A stretch of 64,000 nt of DNA from Osedax frankpressi (GCA_964035775.1 OZ038316.1:13424378-13488377); one strand, 5' to 3'; shown: positions 24,525 through 37,020, counted from the stretch's first letter. Numbers and translations: made by a program. The notes: generated by a model from the letters alone, not told the origin.

Positions 24525-27500
24525 CTTAAACTAACAAATAATAGTTTAGCTAAGAATTGGGAATTAATATTATTGCTAAAGGTTTGTCGAATTGAATTGA
24601 ATTGCATATAATTTGTTATCAGATTAAAACAATATCAATCTAACAGTAAACAAAATATCTAAATATGGGCCTAACTTATGAGGTAACATTACATAACTAT
24701 GACATATAATCGGCATATATAGGTAACATATATAGGTAATATAATCAGATAAAATTGATTTTAATAAATTAAATACCTCCGATATGTATAAACTGTATTA
24801 AAAAGCATATAATATGAAATTAACTGGGATTATGCAATAATAATATTAAGTCACAGAATTACAAATAAATAATATTAAGTCACAGAATTACAAATAAATA
24901 ATATTAAGTCACAGAATTACAAATAAATAATATAAAAATGCACAAAAATGCAACGCGGACCTTCCTAATACTAACTGCTTCAAAAGCGTTGTAAATGGTT
25001 TTAAAGATGGCGTACTTGTCGTTGTGAAAGGACCTTCGATTACCATGCAACACAGAAATACCGAAGGCATTTGCAGCGTCACAATTCTGACCATATATGC
25101 AATGATCCGGACGGTAATTGTAGGTGCAGTCAAATGTGTAAAGCTGATCTGTGTAGTGTATAGTGAGTAGTGTAGTGAGTAGTGTGTAGTGTGTAGTGTG
25201 GAGTGTGTAGTGTGTAGAGTGTAGTGTATATTGTATGTGGTGTGTATTGTGTAGTGTGTAGTGTGTAGTGTGGAGTGTGTAGTGTGTAGTGTGTAGTGTG
25301 TAATGTAGTGTGTAGTGTGCAGTGTGCAGTGTAGTGTTTAGTGTGTAATGTGTAGTGTGTAGTGTGGTATGTAGTGTGTAATGTAGTGTGCAGTGTGTAG
25401 TATGTAGTGTGTAGTGTGTAGTGTGTAGTGTATAGTGTGTAGTGTGTAGTGTATAGTGTATAGTGTGTAGTGTGTAGTGTGTAGTGTTTAGTGTGTAGTG
25501 TGTAGTGTGTAGTGTGTAGTGTGTAGTGTGTAGTGTGTAGTGTGTAGTGTGTAGTGTACTGCGTGTAGTGTGTAGTGTGTAGTGTGTAGTGTGTAGTGTG
25601 TAGTGTGTAGTGTACTGCGTGTAGTGTGTAGTGTACAGTGTGTAGTGTGTAGTGTGTAGTGTACTGCGTGTAGTGTGTAGTGTGTAGTGTGTAGTGTGTA
25701 GTGTACAGTGTGTAGTGTGTAATGTACAGTGTGTAGTGTGTAGTGTGTAGTGTATAGTGTGTAGTGTGTAGTGTGTAGTGTGTGTAGTGTGTAGTGTGTA
25801 GTGTGTAGTGTGGAGTGTAGTGTGTAGTGTGCAGTGTGTAGTGTGTAGTGTTTAGTGTGTAGTGTGTAGTGTTTAGTGTTTAGTGTGTAGTGTGTAGTAT
25901 GTAGTGTCTAGTGTGTAGTGTGTAGTGTGTAGTGTGTAGTGTAGTGTGTAGTGTGTAGTGTGTAGTGTGTAGTGTACTGCGTGTAGTGTGTAGTGTACAG
26001 TGTGTAGTGTGTAGTGTGTAGTGTACTGCGTGTAGTGTGTAGTGTGTAGTGTGTAGTGTGTAGTGTGTAGTGTACAGTGTGTAGTGTGTAATGTACAGTG
26101 TGTAGTGTGTAGTGTGTAGTGTATAGTGTGTAGTGTGTAGTGTGTAGTGTGTGTAGTGTGTAGTGTGTAGTGTGTAGTGTGTAGTGTGTAGTGTGTAGTG
26201 TTTATTGTAGTGTGGAGTGTAGTGTGTAGTGTGCAGTGTGTAGTGTGTAGTGTTTAGTGTGTAGTGTGTAGTGTTTAGTGTTTAGTGTGTAGTGTGTAGT
26301 ATGTAGTGTCTAGTGTGTAGTGTGTAGTGTGTAGTGTGTAGTGTAGTGTGTAGTGTGTAGTGTGTTGTGTGTAGTGTGGAGTGTGTAGTGTGTAGTGTAT
26401 AGTGTAGTGTGTAGTGTGTAGTGTGTAGTGTGTAGTGTGTAGTGTGTAGTGTGTAGTGTGGTATGTAGTGTTTAGTGTGTAGTGTGTAGTGTGTAGTGTG
26501 TAGTGTGTAGTGTAGTGTGTAGTGTAGTGTGTAGTGTGTAGTGTGTAGTGTGTAGTGTGTAGTATGTAGTGTGTAGTGTAGTGTGTAGTGTGTAGTGTTT
26601 AGTGTAGTGTGTAGTGTGTAGTGTAGTGTGTAGTGTGTAGTGTGTAGTGTGTAGTGTGTAGTGCGGTATGTAGTGTTTAGTGTGTAGTGTGTAGTGTGTA
26701 GTGTGTAGTGTGTAGTGTAGTGTGTAGTGTAGTGTGTAGTGTGTAGTGTGTAGTGTGTAGTGTGTAGTATGTAGTGTGTAGTGTAGTGTGTAGTGTGTAG
26801 TGTTTAGTGTAGTGTGTAGTGTGTAGTGTAGTGTGTAGTGTGTAGTGTGTAATGTGTAGTGTGTAGTGTGGTATATAGTGTTTAGTGTGTAGTGTGTAGT
26901 GTGTAGTGTAGTGTGTAGTGTGTAGTGTGTAGTGTGTAGTGTGTAGTGTGGTATATAGTGTTTAGTGTGTAGTGTGTAGTGTGTAGTGAGTAGTGTGTAG
27001 TGTGTAGTGTGTAGTGTGTAGTGTAGTGTGTAGTGTGTAGTGTGTAGTGTGTAGTGCGGTATGTAGTGTTTAGTGTGTAGTGTTAAGTGTGTAGTGTGGT
27101 ATGTAGTGTTTAGTGTGTAGTGTGTAGTGTGTACTGTGTAGTGTGTAGTGTGTAGTGTGTAGTTTGTAGTGTGGTATGTAGTGTTTAGTGTGTAGTGTGT
27201 AGTGTGTAGTGTAGTGTGTAGTGTGTAGTGTGTATTGTGTAGTTTGTAGTGTGTAGTGTGTAGTGTGTAGTGTTTAGTGTGTAGTGTGTAGTGTGTAGTG
27301 CGGTATGTAGTGTTTAGTGTGTAGTGTGTAGTGTGTAGTGTGTAGTGTGTAGTGTGTAGTGTGTAGTGTGTAGTGTGTAGTGTGGTATGTAGTGTTTAGT
27401 GTGTAGTGTTTAGTGTGTAGTGGGGTGTGTGTAGTGTGTAGTGTGGTGTGTACTGTGTAGTATGTAGTGTGTAGTGTGGTGTGTAGGGTGTAGTGTGTAG

Positions 27501-30500
27501 TGTAGTGTTTAGTGTATAGTGTGTAGTGTGTAGTGTGTAGTGTGTGGTGTGTGGTGTGTGGCGTGTAGTGTGGTGTAGTGTAGTGTGGTGTAGTGTAGTG
27601 TGTAGTGAGTAGTGTGTAGTGTGGAATGTAGTGTTTAGTGTGTAGTGTGTAGTGTGTAGTGTGGTGTGTGGTGTGTAGTGTAGTGTGAAGTGTAGTGAGG
27701 TGTGTGGTGTGTAGTGTGTAATGCGGTGTGCGGTGTGTAGTGTGGTGTTTAGTGTGGTGTGTAGTGTAGTGTGTAGTGTAGTGTTTAGTGTGTAATGTGT
27801 AGTGTGTGGTGTGTAGTGTGTAATGTAGTGTGCAGTGTGTAGTATGTAGTGTGTAGTGTGTAGTGTGTAGTGTGTAGTGTGTAGTGTATAGTGTGTAGTG
27901 TACTGCGTGTAGTGTGTAGTGTACAGTGTGTAGTGTGTAGTGTGTAGTGTGTAGTGTGTAGTGTGTATTGTGTAGTGTACTGCGTGTAGTGTGTAGTGTA
28001 CAGTGTGTAGTGTGTAGTGTGTAGTGTACTGCGTGTAGTGTGTAGTGTACAGTGTGTAGTGTGTAGTGTGTAGTGTGTAGTGTGTAGTGTTTAGTGTGTA
28101 GTGTGTAGTGTGTAGTGTGTAGTGTGTAGTGTAGTGTACAGTGTGTAGTGTGTAGTGTGTAGTGTGTAGTGTACTGCGTGTAGTGTGTAGTGTACAGTAT
28201 GTAGTGTGTAGTGTGCAGTGTGTAGTGTGTAGTGTGTAGTGTATAGTGTGTAGTGTGTAGTGTATAGTGTGTAGTGTGTAGTGTTTAGTGTAGTGTGTAG
28301 TGTGTAGTGTGTAGTGTGGAGTGTGTAGTGTGTAGTGTGTAGTGTTTAGTGTGTAGTGTGTAGTGTGTAGTGTGTAGTGTGTAGTGTGTAGTGTGTAGTG
28401 TAGTGTACAGTGTGTAGTGTGTAGTGTGTAGTGTGTAGTGTGTAGTGTGGTATGTAGTGTTTAGTGTGTAGTGTGTAGTGTATAGTGTATAGTGTGTAGT
28501 GTGTAGTGTGTAGTGTGTGTAGTGTGTAGTGTGTAGTGTGTAGTGTGTAGTGTGTAGTATGTAGTGTGGTATGTAGTGTGGTATGTAGTGTTTAGTGTGT
28601 AGTGTGTAGTGTATAGTGTATAGTGTGTAGTGTGTAGTGTGTAGTGTGTGTAGTGTGTAGTGTGTAGTGTGTAGTGTGTAGTGTGTAGTGTGGTATGTAG
28701 TGTGTAGTGTGTAGTGTGTAGTGTGTAGTGTGTAGTGTAGTGTGTAGTGTGTAGTGTGTAATGTGTAGTGTGTAGTGTGGTATATAGTGTTTAGTGTGTA
28801 GTGTGTAGTGTGTAGTGTAGTGTGTAGTGTGTAGTGTGTAGTGTGTAGTGTGTAGTGTGGTATGTAGTGTTTAGTGTGTAGTGTGTAGTGTGTAGTGTGT
28901 AGTGTGTAGTGTGTAGTGTGTAGTGTGTAGTGTGTAGTGTATAGTGTGTAGTGTGTAGTGTGTAGTGTGTAGTGTGGTATGTAGTGTTTAGTGTGTAGTG
29001 TGTAGTGTGTAGTGTGTAGTGTAGTGTGTAGTATAGTGTGTAGTGTTTAGTGTGTAGTGTGTAGTGTGGTATATAGTGTTTAGTGTGTAGTGTGTAGTGT
29101 AGTGTGTAGTGTAGTGTGTAGTGTGTAGTGTAGTGTGTAGTGTGTAGTGTGTAGTGTGTAGTGTGTAGTGTGTAGTGTGTAGTGTGTAGTGCGGTATGTA
29201 GTGTTTAGTGTGTAGTGTGTAGTGTGTAGTGTGGTATGTAGTGTTTAGTGTGTAGTGTGTAGTGTGTAGTGTAGTGTGTAGTGTTTAGTGTGTAGTGTGT
29301 AGTGTGGTATATAGTGTTTAGTGTGTAGTGTGTAGTGTAGTGTGTAGTGTAGTGTGTAGTGTGTAGTGTAGTGTGTAGTGTGTAGTGTGTAGTGTGTAGT
29401 GTGTAGTGTGTAGTGTGTAGTGTGTAGTGCGGTATGTAGTGTTTAGTGTGTAGTGTGTAGTGTGTAGTGTGGTATGTAGTGTGTAGTGTGTAGTGTGTAG
29501 TGTGTAGTGTGGTATATAGTGTTTAGTGTGTAGTGTGTAGTGTGTAGTGTAGTGTGTAGTGTAGTGTAGTGTGTAGTGTAGTGTGTAGTGTGTAGTGTAG
29601 TGTGTAGTGTGTAGTGTTTAGTGTGTAGTGTGTAGTGTGTAGTGTGTAGTGTAGTGTGTAGTGTAGTGTGTAGTGTTTAGTGTGTAGTGTGTAGTGTGGT
29701 ATATAGTGTTTAGTGTGTAGTGTGTAGTGTAGTGTGTAGTGTAGTGTGTAGTGTGTAGTGTAGTGTGTAGTGTGTAGTGTGTAGTGTGTAGTGTGTAGTG
29801 TGCAGTGTAGTGTGTAGTGTGTAGTGTAGTGTGTAGTGTGTAGTGTGGTGTGTAGTGTGTAGTGTGTAGTGTGTAGTGTGGTGTAGTGTTTAGTGTGTAG
29901 TGTGTAGTGTGTAGTGTGTAGTGTGTAGTGTGTAGTGGGTAGTGTGTGGTGTGTGGTGTGGAGTGTATTGTGGTATGTGGTGTGTAGTGTAGTGTGGTGT
30001 GTAATGCGGTGTGCGGTGTGTAGTGTGGTGTTTAGTGTGGTGTGTGGTGTTTAGTGTGGTGTGTACTGTGGTGTTTAGTGTGAAGTGTAATGCAGTGTGT
30101 AGAGTGTAGAGTGGTGTGTAGTACAGTGTGTAGTGTGGAGTGTAGTGTGGAGTGTAGTGTGTAGTGTGGTGTGTAGTGCGGTGTGTAGTGCGGTGTGTAG
30201 AGAGTAGTGTGGTGTGTAGTGTGGTATGTAGTGAGGTGTGTAGAGTGGTGTGTAGTGTGGAGTGTAGTGTGTATTGTAGTGTGTAGTGCAGTGTGTAGAG
30301 TGTAGAGTGGTGTGTAGTGTAGAGTGTAGTGAGGTGTGTAGTGTGGAGTGTAGTGTGGAGTGTAGTGTGTAGTGTGGTGTGTAGTGTGGTGTTTAGTGTG
30401 TAGTGCGGTGTGTAGTGTGGTGTGTAGTGCGGTGTGTAGTGTGGTGTGTAGTGCGGTGTGTAGTGCGGTGTGTAGAGAGTAGTGTGGTGTGTAGTGTAGA

Positions 30501-33500
30501 GTGTAGTGTGGAGTGTAGTGTGTAGTGTGGTGTGTACTGTGGTGTGTACTGTGGTGTGTAGTGCGGTGTGTAGTGTGGTGTGTAGTGCGGTGTGTAGTGT
30601 TTAGTGTGGTGTGTAGTGTGGAGTATAGTGTGTAGTGTGGTGTGTAGTGTGGTGTGTAGTGTGGTGTTTAGTGTGGTGTGTGGTGTGTAGTGTGGTGTGT
30701 AGTGTGTAGTGCGGTGTGTAGTGTGGTGTGTAGTGCGGTGTGTAGTGTGGTGTTTAGTGTGGTGTGTAGTGTGTAGTGTGGTGTTTAGTGTAGTGTGTAG
30801 TGTGGTGTGTAGTGTAGTGTGGTGTGGAGTGTGGTGTGTAGTGTGGTGTGTAGTGAAATATGTAGTGTGGTGTGTAGTGTGGTGTGTAGTGTGGTGTGTA
30901 GTGTGGTGTGTAGTGTGGTGTGTAGTGTGGTGTGTAGTGTGGTGTGTAGTGTGGTGTGTAGTGTAGTATGTAATGTGGTATGTAGTGTGGTGTTTAGTGT
31001 GGAGTGTGGTGTTTAGTGTGGTGTGTAGTGTGGTGTGTAGTGTGTTGTGTATGATGTGTTGTGTGTTGTGTATGGTGTGTAGTGTGTTGTGTAGTGTAGT
31101 GTGTAGTGTGTAGTGTTTAGTGTGTAGTGTGTAGTGTGTAGTGTGTAGTGTGTAGTGTGTAGTGTGTAGTGTGTAGTGTGTAGTGTGGTGTTTAGTGTGG
31201 TGTGTAGTGTGTAGTGTGGTGTGTAGTGTGGTGTGTAGTGTGTTGTGTAGTGTAGTGTGTAGTGTGTAGTGTTTAGTGTGTAGTGTGTAGTGTGTAGTGT
31301 GTAGTGTGTAGTGTGTAGTGTGTAGTGTGTAGTGTGTAGTGTGGTGTTTAGTGTGGTGTGTAGTGTGTAGTGTGTAGTGTGGTGTGTAGTGTGGTGTGTA
31401 GTGTAGAGTGTGGTGTGTAGTGTGGTGTGTAGTGTGGTGTGGTGTGTGGTGTGTAGGGTGGTGTGGAGTGTGGTGTGTAGTGTGGATTGTAGTGTAGTAT
31501 GTAGTGTGGTGTGTAGTGTGGTGTTTAGTGTGGTGTGTAGTGTAGAGTGTGGTGTGTAGTGTGGTGTGTAGTGCGGTGTGTAGTGTGGTGTAGTGTGGTG
31601 TGTGGTGTGTAGTGTAGTGTGGTGTGTGGTGTGTAGTGTGGTGTGTAGTGTAGTGCGGTGTGTAATGTGGTGTGTAGTGTGGTGTGTAGTGTGGTGTGTG
31701 GTGTGTAGTGTGGAGTGTAGTGTGGTGTGTAGTGTGGTGTGTGGTGTGTGGTGCATGGTGTGTAGTGTGGTGTTTAGTTAGGATAGGTTAAGGAGGATAG
31801 TGAGGAGGGATGAAGATATTTAGTAGTAATTTGGAATTTAATTCAGGTATGTGGTGGATAAATAGTTTGGAAGACTTGTAGATATTTTGTGGTATTTTGT
31901 GGTTTTTGAGGCATTTTGTGGTATTTTGTGGTTTTTGAGGCATTTTGTGGTAATTTGAGACCAATTTTGTCTTACAACTTGGTTCGATTAAAATAAAAGA
32001 TAATTATTATTTAATATATGTCCTGACATAATTCATAATAATCTGATTATTTTCTATACTTAGTGTTTTGATGTTATTGAATAGAATTTTTAGATATAGA
32101 ATATGTTACCTGGATGATGGTAGAAGTATATATTCAGTAGATCTTGATCTCCCCATGTTATGTTGAATCTATACTTCTCGTAGTGGTCTTTGATTTCGTC
32201 TAGCCAATCGGAATTGCGTATTCTAGCTAATTGCATCAGCATCACGCCAGAATTTATACCCAATTTACCAAAATAAGGGTGCCTAGCGAATCTATTATAC
32301 CTGGAAATATGAACATTTGAAATAATTATATAATAATAAGTAGTTACACCGTAGTTACACCATAGTTACACCATAGTTACGCCATAGTTACGCCATAGTT
32401 ACACCATAGTTACACCATAGTTACACCATAGTTACACCATAGTTACACCATAGTTACACCATAGTTACACCATAGTTACACCATAGTTACACCATAGTTA
32501 CACCATAGTTACACTGTTGTTACACCGTTGTTACGCCGTAGTTACACAAAAGTCACACAAAAGTCACACATATTTCACATTTTCTTGTGACCCCATAATC
32601 TGCTGACCAGCCAATATTTGGGTTTTCATGTTCAGGAGACATTGCGGCCAATTGTTTGTCGTCGAATTCGTCGAAAAATGAGTCGAGATTTTCGATTGGT
32701 CGTAGGAACAGAATATCGGTGTCAACATAGATCAAATTCACCACATGTTTCAGTATAAACTGTAGGGGAGATGAAAGAGTACGGGTAAGGAGAAAGAGGG
32801 GAAGGATAAGGAGTATGAGCAGGAGGAGGAGGGAGAAGGATGAAGAAGGGGAGAAGAAGCAGGAGAAGCAGAAGGAGGAGGATATGGTGGAGGAGAGTAA
32901 GGAAGAGGAAGACTGAGAGGAAGAGGAAGAGGTGATATTATATAAGATAACATGAATTGACCACCAGGTGTCCTACCCACTGGAATGAAGAGTCGTTGCG
33001 AAGCACATGGTTTGAATAACTTCCTCCAAATCTCGGGGTTCTTGGTTTTTGAGAATTGTATTGGATATATCGTCGCCTTTAAATTCCAAGATCGCAACTG
33101 TGTAAAAGCAACGATTAAGACACGAATACAATTGATGAAAATAAAGCCGGAGTATTCACATTAAGGCTGTACTCCATATTACCAAACTAATGGTCTATGA
33201 ATATCGAACATATCAATAATAAGTATTCAAATAATAAGGCTGGAAATACAGATTACCAAAAGACAACCGAACAGAGATTTTAGAAATCTTTACTAAAGTT
33301 TGCGAGTGAATTCGCATTCTATTGAACGCCGTCGCCCCCTGTCCAGTTGACCACGTCCGCCGTAACCTGTTCTCTGAATAGCGGTACGTTATCGTCGTCG
33401 GCGAACACGTGGAACTCGAGGAGTCGAGGACGATCGCTCGTTGCCGTCGCCGACTTAATCATCGTCAGGGTTTCGGCGACGCGTTCGCCACCGCAGCACA

Positions 33501-36500
33501 CCACCGAGACGTGAACTCGACGCTCGACGTCGTCGACGCTCGACTCACCCGACTCAGGCGACGGCGGAGGGGTGGCAGCGATAACGGGCTCCGTTTGGGA
33601 GGCTTCGGATGTGGAAACTTTAATAGTTTTCGAGGCCGCAACTTTTTTAGCTTTATCTTCGATTTCCCTATGAAATATGTTACGTATATGTCGCATATGC
33701 CTAGATAACTCTAATTATTAGATAACTCTAATTATTAGATAACTCTAATTATTAGATAACTCTAATTATTAGATAACTCTAATTATTAGATAACTCTAAT
33801 TATTAGATAACTCTAATTATTAGATAACTCTAATTATTAGATAACTCTAATTATTAGATAACTCTAATTATTAGATAACTCTAATTATTAGATAACTCTA
33901 ATTATTAGATAACTCTAATTATTAGATAACTCTAATTATTAGATAACTCTAATTATTAGATAACTCTAATTATTAGATAACTCTAATTATTAGATAACTC
34001 TAATTATTAGATAACTCTAATTATTAGATAACTCTAATTATTAGATAACTCTAATTATTAGATAACTCTAATTATTAGATAACTCTAATTATTAGATAAC
34101 TCTAATTATTAGATAACTCTAATTATTAGATAACTCTAATTATTAGATAACTCTAATTATTAGATAACTCTAATTATTAGATAACTCTAATTATTAGATA
34201 ACTCTAATTATTAGATAACTCTAATTATTAGATAACTCTAATTATTAGATAACTCTAATTATTAGATAACTCTAATTATTAGATAACTCTAATTATTAGA
34301 TAACTCTAATTATTAGATAACTCTAATTATTAGATAACTCTAATTATTAGATAACTCTAATTATTAGATAACTCTAATTATTAGATAACTCTAATTATTA
34401 GATAACTCTAATTATTAGATAACTCTAATTATTAGATAACTCTAATTATTAGATAACTCTAATTATTAGATAACTCTAATTATTAGATAACTCTAATTAT
34501 TAGATAACTCTAATTATTAGATAACTCAAATTATTAGATAACTCAAATTATTAGATAACTCTAATTATTAGATAACTCTAATTATTAGATAACTCTAATT
34601 ATTAGATAACTCTAATTATTAGATAACTCTAATTATTAGATAACTCTAATTATTAGATAACTCTAATTATTAGATAACTCTAATTATTAGATAACTCTAA
34701 TTATTAGATAACTCTAATTATTAGATAACTCTAATTATTAGATAACTCTAATTATTAGATAACTCTAATTATTAGATAACTCTAATTATTAGATAACTCT
34801 AATTATTAGATAACTCTAATTATTAGATAACTCTAATTATTAGATAACTCTAATTATTAGATAACTCTAATTATTAGATAACTCTAATTATTAGATAACT
34901 CTAATTATTAGATAACTCTAATTATTAGATAACTCTAATTATTAGATAACTCTAATTATTAGATAACTCTAATTATTAGATAACTCTAATTATTAGATAA
35001 CTCTAATTATTAGATAACTCTAATTATTAGATAACTCTAATTATTAGATAACTCTAATTATTAGATAACTCTAATTATTAGATAACTCTAATTATTAGAT
35101 AACTCTAATTATTAGATAACTCTAATTATTAGATAACTCTAATTATTAGATAACTCTAATTATTAGATAACTCTAATTATTAGATAACTCTAATTATTAG
35201 ATAACTCTAATTATTAGATAACTCTAATTATTAGATAACTCTAATTATTAGATAACTCTAATTATTAGATAACTCTAATTATTAGATAACTCTAATTATT
35301 AGATAACTCTAATTATTAGATAACTCTAATTATTAGATAACTCTAATTATTAGATAACTCTAATTATTAGATAACTCTAATTATTAGATAACTCTAATTA
35401 TTAGATAACTCTAATTATTAGATAACTCTAATTATTAGATAACTCAAATTATTAGATAACTCTAATTATTAGATAACTCTAATTATTAGATAACTCTAAT
35501 TATTAGATAACTCTAATTATTAGATAACTCAAATTATTAGATAACTCTAATTATTAGATAACTCTAATTATTAGATAACTCTAATTATTAGATAACTCTA
35601 ATTATTAGATAACTCTAATTATTAGATAACTCTAATTATTAGATAACTCTAATTATTAGATAACTCTAATTATTAGATAACTCTAATTATTAGATAACTC
35701 TAATTATTAGATAACTCTAATTATTAGATAACTCTAATTATTAGATAACTCTAATTATTAGATAACTCTAATTATTAGATAACTCTAATTATTAGATAAC
35801 TCTAATTATTAGATAACTCTAATTATTAGATAACTCTAATTATTAGATAACTCTAATTATTAGATAACTCTAATTATTAGATAACTCTAATTATTAGATA
35901 ACTCTAATTATTAGATAACTCTAATTATTAGATAACTCTAATTATTAGATAACTCTAATTATTAGATAACTCTAATTATTAGATAACTCTAATTATTAGA
36001 TAACTCTAATTATTAGATAACTCTAATTATTAGATAACTCTAATTATTAGATAACTCTAATTATTAGATAACTCTAATTATTAGATAACTCTAATTATTA
36101 GATAACTCTAATTATTAGATAACTCTAATTATTAGATAACTCTAATTATTAGATAACTCTAATTATTAGATAACTCTAATTATTAGATAACTCTAATTAT
36201 TAGATAACTCTAATTATTAGATAACTCTAATTATTAGATAACTCTAATTATTAGATAACTCTAATTATTAGATAACTCTAATTATTAGATAAATCTAATA
36301 ATTATAAATTCATAAATAATGGTTTGGGAATATTTCTCCGGAAGATATAAATTATAATATTTGCATTAGGAAAACAAACACCATAGTCATTGTAATACAC
36401 TTTAGGATATACTTTGTCTTAACTTAGAATAAAACCTATCAATGTATTATTAATAAAATAGACCACCGATGCTAAAAATTATGTTAAAGCTAGATGTTGT

Positions 36501-36919
36501 TATCAATTTGAATATTCATTTATTTAAATATAGTTCTTATCATTATAGTTCGGGCAATCTTTCACTTACCGCAATTGCTCTTTGTTCAGCGTGGAAATTA
36601 TGAGTCCATCCGTTGCTGGGTCAACGCGGTTTCCATTGTCGGCGACAACTTTCCTTTCATCCGAGTTTCGATAGTCGTCCATTTCGGTCGGCGTTTCGCG
36701 AGCCGCGTCGACTTTCATTGCGTTGCCGCGGTAACGTAGTTTCCTTTGTTCCCTGGACTCGAGCGCGCCCTCCTCCCCATCTGCAGCTAATTGATCCGAC
36801 GGCTGCGGTTGGCCTTCGACCTCGACGGTATCGAGGTACCGCGTGTCGGAGAACTCGAAGTAGTAGACTGCGAATACGGCGAGTAGAGTAACTCCTATGG
36901 CGACGGCTTTGGACGCCAC
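24264..36919 (-). CDS. GXYLT: Glucoside xylosyltransferase gene, copy B (seven exons)
   Basis: Minus-strand exons are 36919-36570, 33667-33367, 33097-32981, 32759-32608, 32300-32110, 25148-24976 and 24524-24264. They sum to 1,545 nt, 514 codons plus stop, with every phase consistent. The order is a signal-anchor segment ([15 protein letters not shown]), an acidic/Pro/Ser-rich stem, then a GT8 domain with [73 protein letters not shown] and [13 protein letters not shown] enzymes are type II membrane proteins that xylosylate O-glucosylated EGF repeats; I infer the same role. Human GXYLT1/2 have about 440 residues, and the excess here lies in the stem and C-terminus. No ATG is in frame at the 5' end (see findings). 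The 6.96 kb and 2.9 kb introns are mostly tandem arrays. Confidence 0.93.
24841..24927. repeat. 29-bp tandem repeat, three copies
   Basis: TAATATTAAGTCACAGAATT plus ACAAATAAA occurs three times exactly, just downstream (in transcript terms) of copy B exon 6. Confidence 0.9.
24976..25148 (-). CDS. GXYLT copy B, exon 6
   Basis: It encodes [19 protein letters not shown] and [17 protein letters not shown]. The donor is GCA|GTTAGT. Its acceptor CACTACACAG is made of the satellite sequence of the adjoining array. Confidence 0.92.
25149..31775. repeat. 6.6 kb TGTAGTG-type satellite array in GXYLT copy B intron 5
   Basis: The basic unit is the 7-mer TGTAGTG (plus strand), with interspersed variants such as TGTACTGCG, GTGTACAG and TGGTATG arranged in longer periodic blocks. 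From about 29,900 rightwards it shifts to 11-12-mers of GTGTAGTGTGGT type. The plus strand is C-poor, so the sense strand of the host intron (CACTACA) is G-poor. Long frames in it are array artefacts. Confidence 0.95.
32110..32300 (-). CDS. GXYLT copy B, exon 5
   Basis: It encodes [33 protein letters not shown], and [17 protein letters not shown]. The acceptor is TTTCCAG|G and the donor CCAG|GTAACA. Confidence 0.95.
32338..32545. repeat. 11-bp minisatellite in GXYLT copy B intron 4
   Basis: About 18 copies of ACACCATAGTT, with a few GCC and GTTG variants at the ends. Confidence 0.92.
32608..32759 (-). CDS. GXYLT copy B, exon 4 (DTD motif)
   Basis: It encodes [33 protein letters not shown], and [15 protein letters not shown]. 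The donor TG|GTCAGC was chosen because it alone gives GW|YNRF with exon 5. Confidence 0.94.
32762..32935. repeat. Purine-rich low-complexity tract (sense polypyrimidine) next to the exon 4 acceptor
   Basis: GGAGGAGGAGGGAGAAGG-type sequence on the plus strand. On the gene's strand it is a long CT tract running straight into CTCCCCTACAG at the exon boundary. Confidence 0.8.
32981..33097 (-). CDS. GXYLT copy B, exon 3
   Basis: 39 codons, phase 0-0: [15 protein letters not shown], then [17 protein letters not shown]. The donor is CCA|GTGGGT. Confidence 0.95.
33367..33667 (-). CDS. GXYLT copy B, exon 2
   Basis: An acidic/Pro/Ser-rich stem ([16 protein letters not shown]) is followed by the start of the catalytic fold ([33 protein letters not shown]). 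The donor CAG|GTTACG gives FREQ|LRSW with exon 3. Confidence 0.93.
33708..36292. repeat. 17-bp satellite array, about 150 near-identical copies, in GXYLT copy B intron 1
   Basis: The unit TAATTATTAGATAACTC repeats with extreme uniformity. Only a few units carry AAATTATTAG (near 34528, 34545, 35446 and 35530). The right edge ends in AAATCTAATAATTATAAATT. On the gene's strand each unit contains GAGTTATC, resembling the GTTAT donors used nearby. Confidence 0.97.
36570..36919 (-). CDS. GXYLT copy B, first recognised exon (membrane anchor)
   Basis: It begins at GTG after CCTCGCAG and encodes [20 protein letters not shown], then an acidic stem with [11 protein letters not shown]. The donor is CG|GTAAGT, phase 2, and joins R|EIEDK. 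An upstream initiator is needed; none lies in frame. Confidence 0.85.
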
Positions 36920-37020
36920 CTGCGAGGGGTACGCGTCGAGGTTACTTTAAATACTGTGGCCATACGATCCGAGAAGTGAGTAGCATTGAAAACACGTGAC
37001 GTGTAAATGCATGACGTATC
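36920..37020 (-). promoter_or_regulatory. Probable promoter/5' end of GXYLT copy B
   Basis: CACGTG (36993-36998) overlaps TGACGT (36997-37002), and a second TGACGT lies at 37012-37017. These are E-box and CRE-like sites in a CpG-richer patch. A TATTTAAA sequence lies at about 36946-36953 on the gene's strand, and an ATG in another frame at 36963-36961. Confidence 0.5.

Noticed and set aside
30709-31781. Val/Cys/Trp-rich and His/Thr-rich frames
   Set aside because: Artefacts of the TGTAGTG/TGTGG satellite within a GXYLT intron.
33708-36292. CRISPR-like array
   Set aside because: The repeats are directly contiguous with no unique spacers, in a eukaryotic intron; it is a simple satellite.
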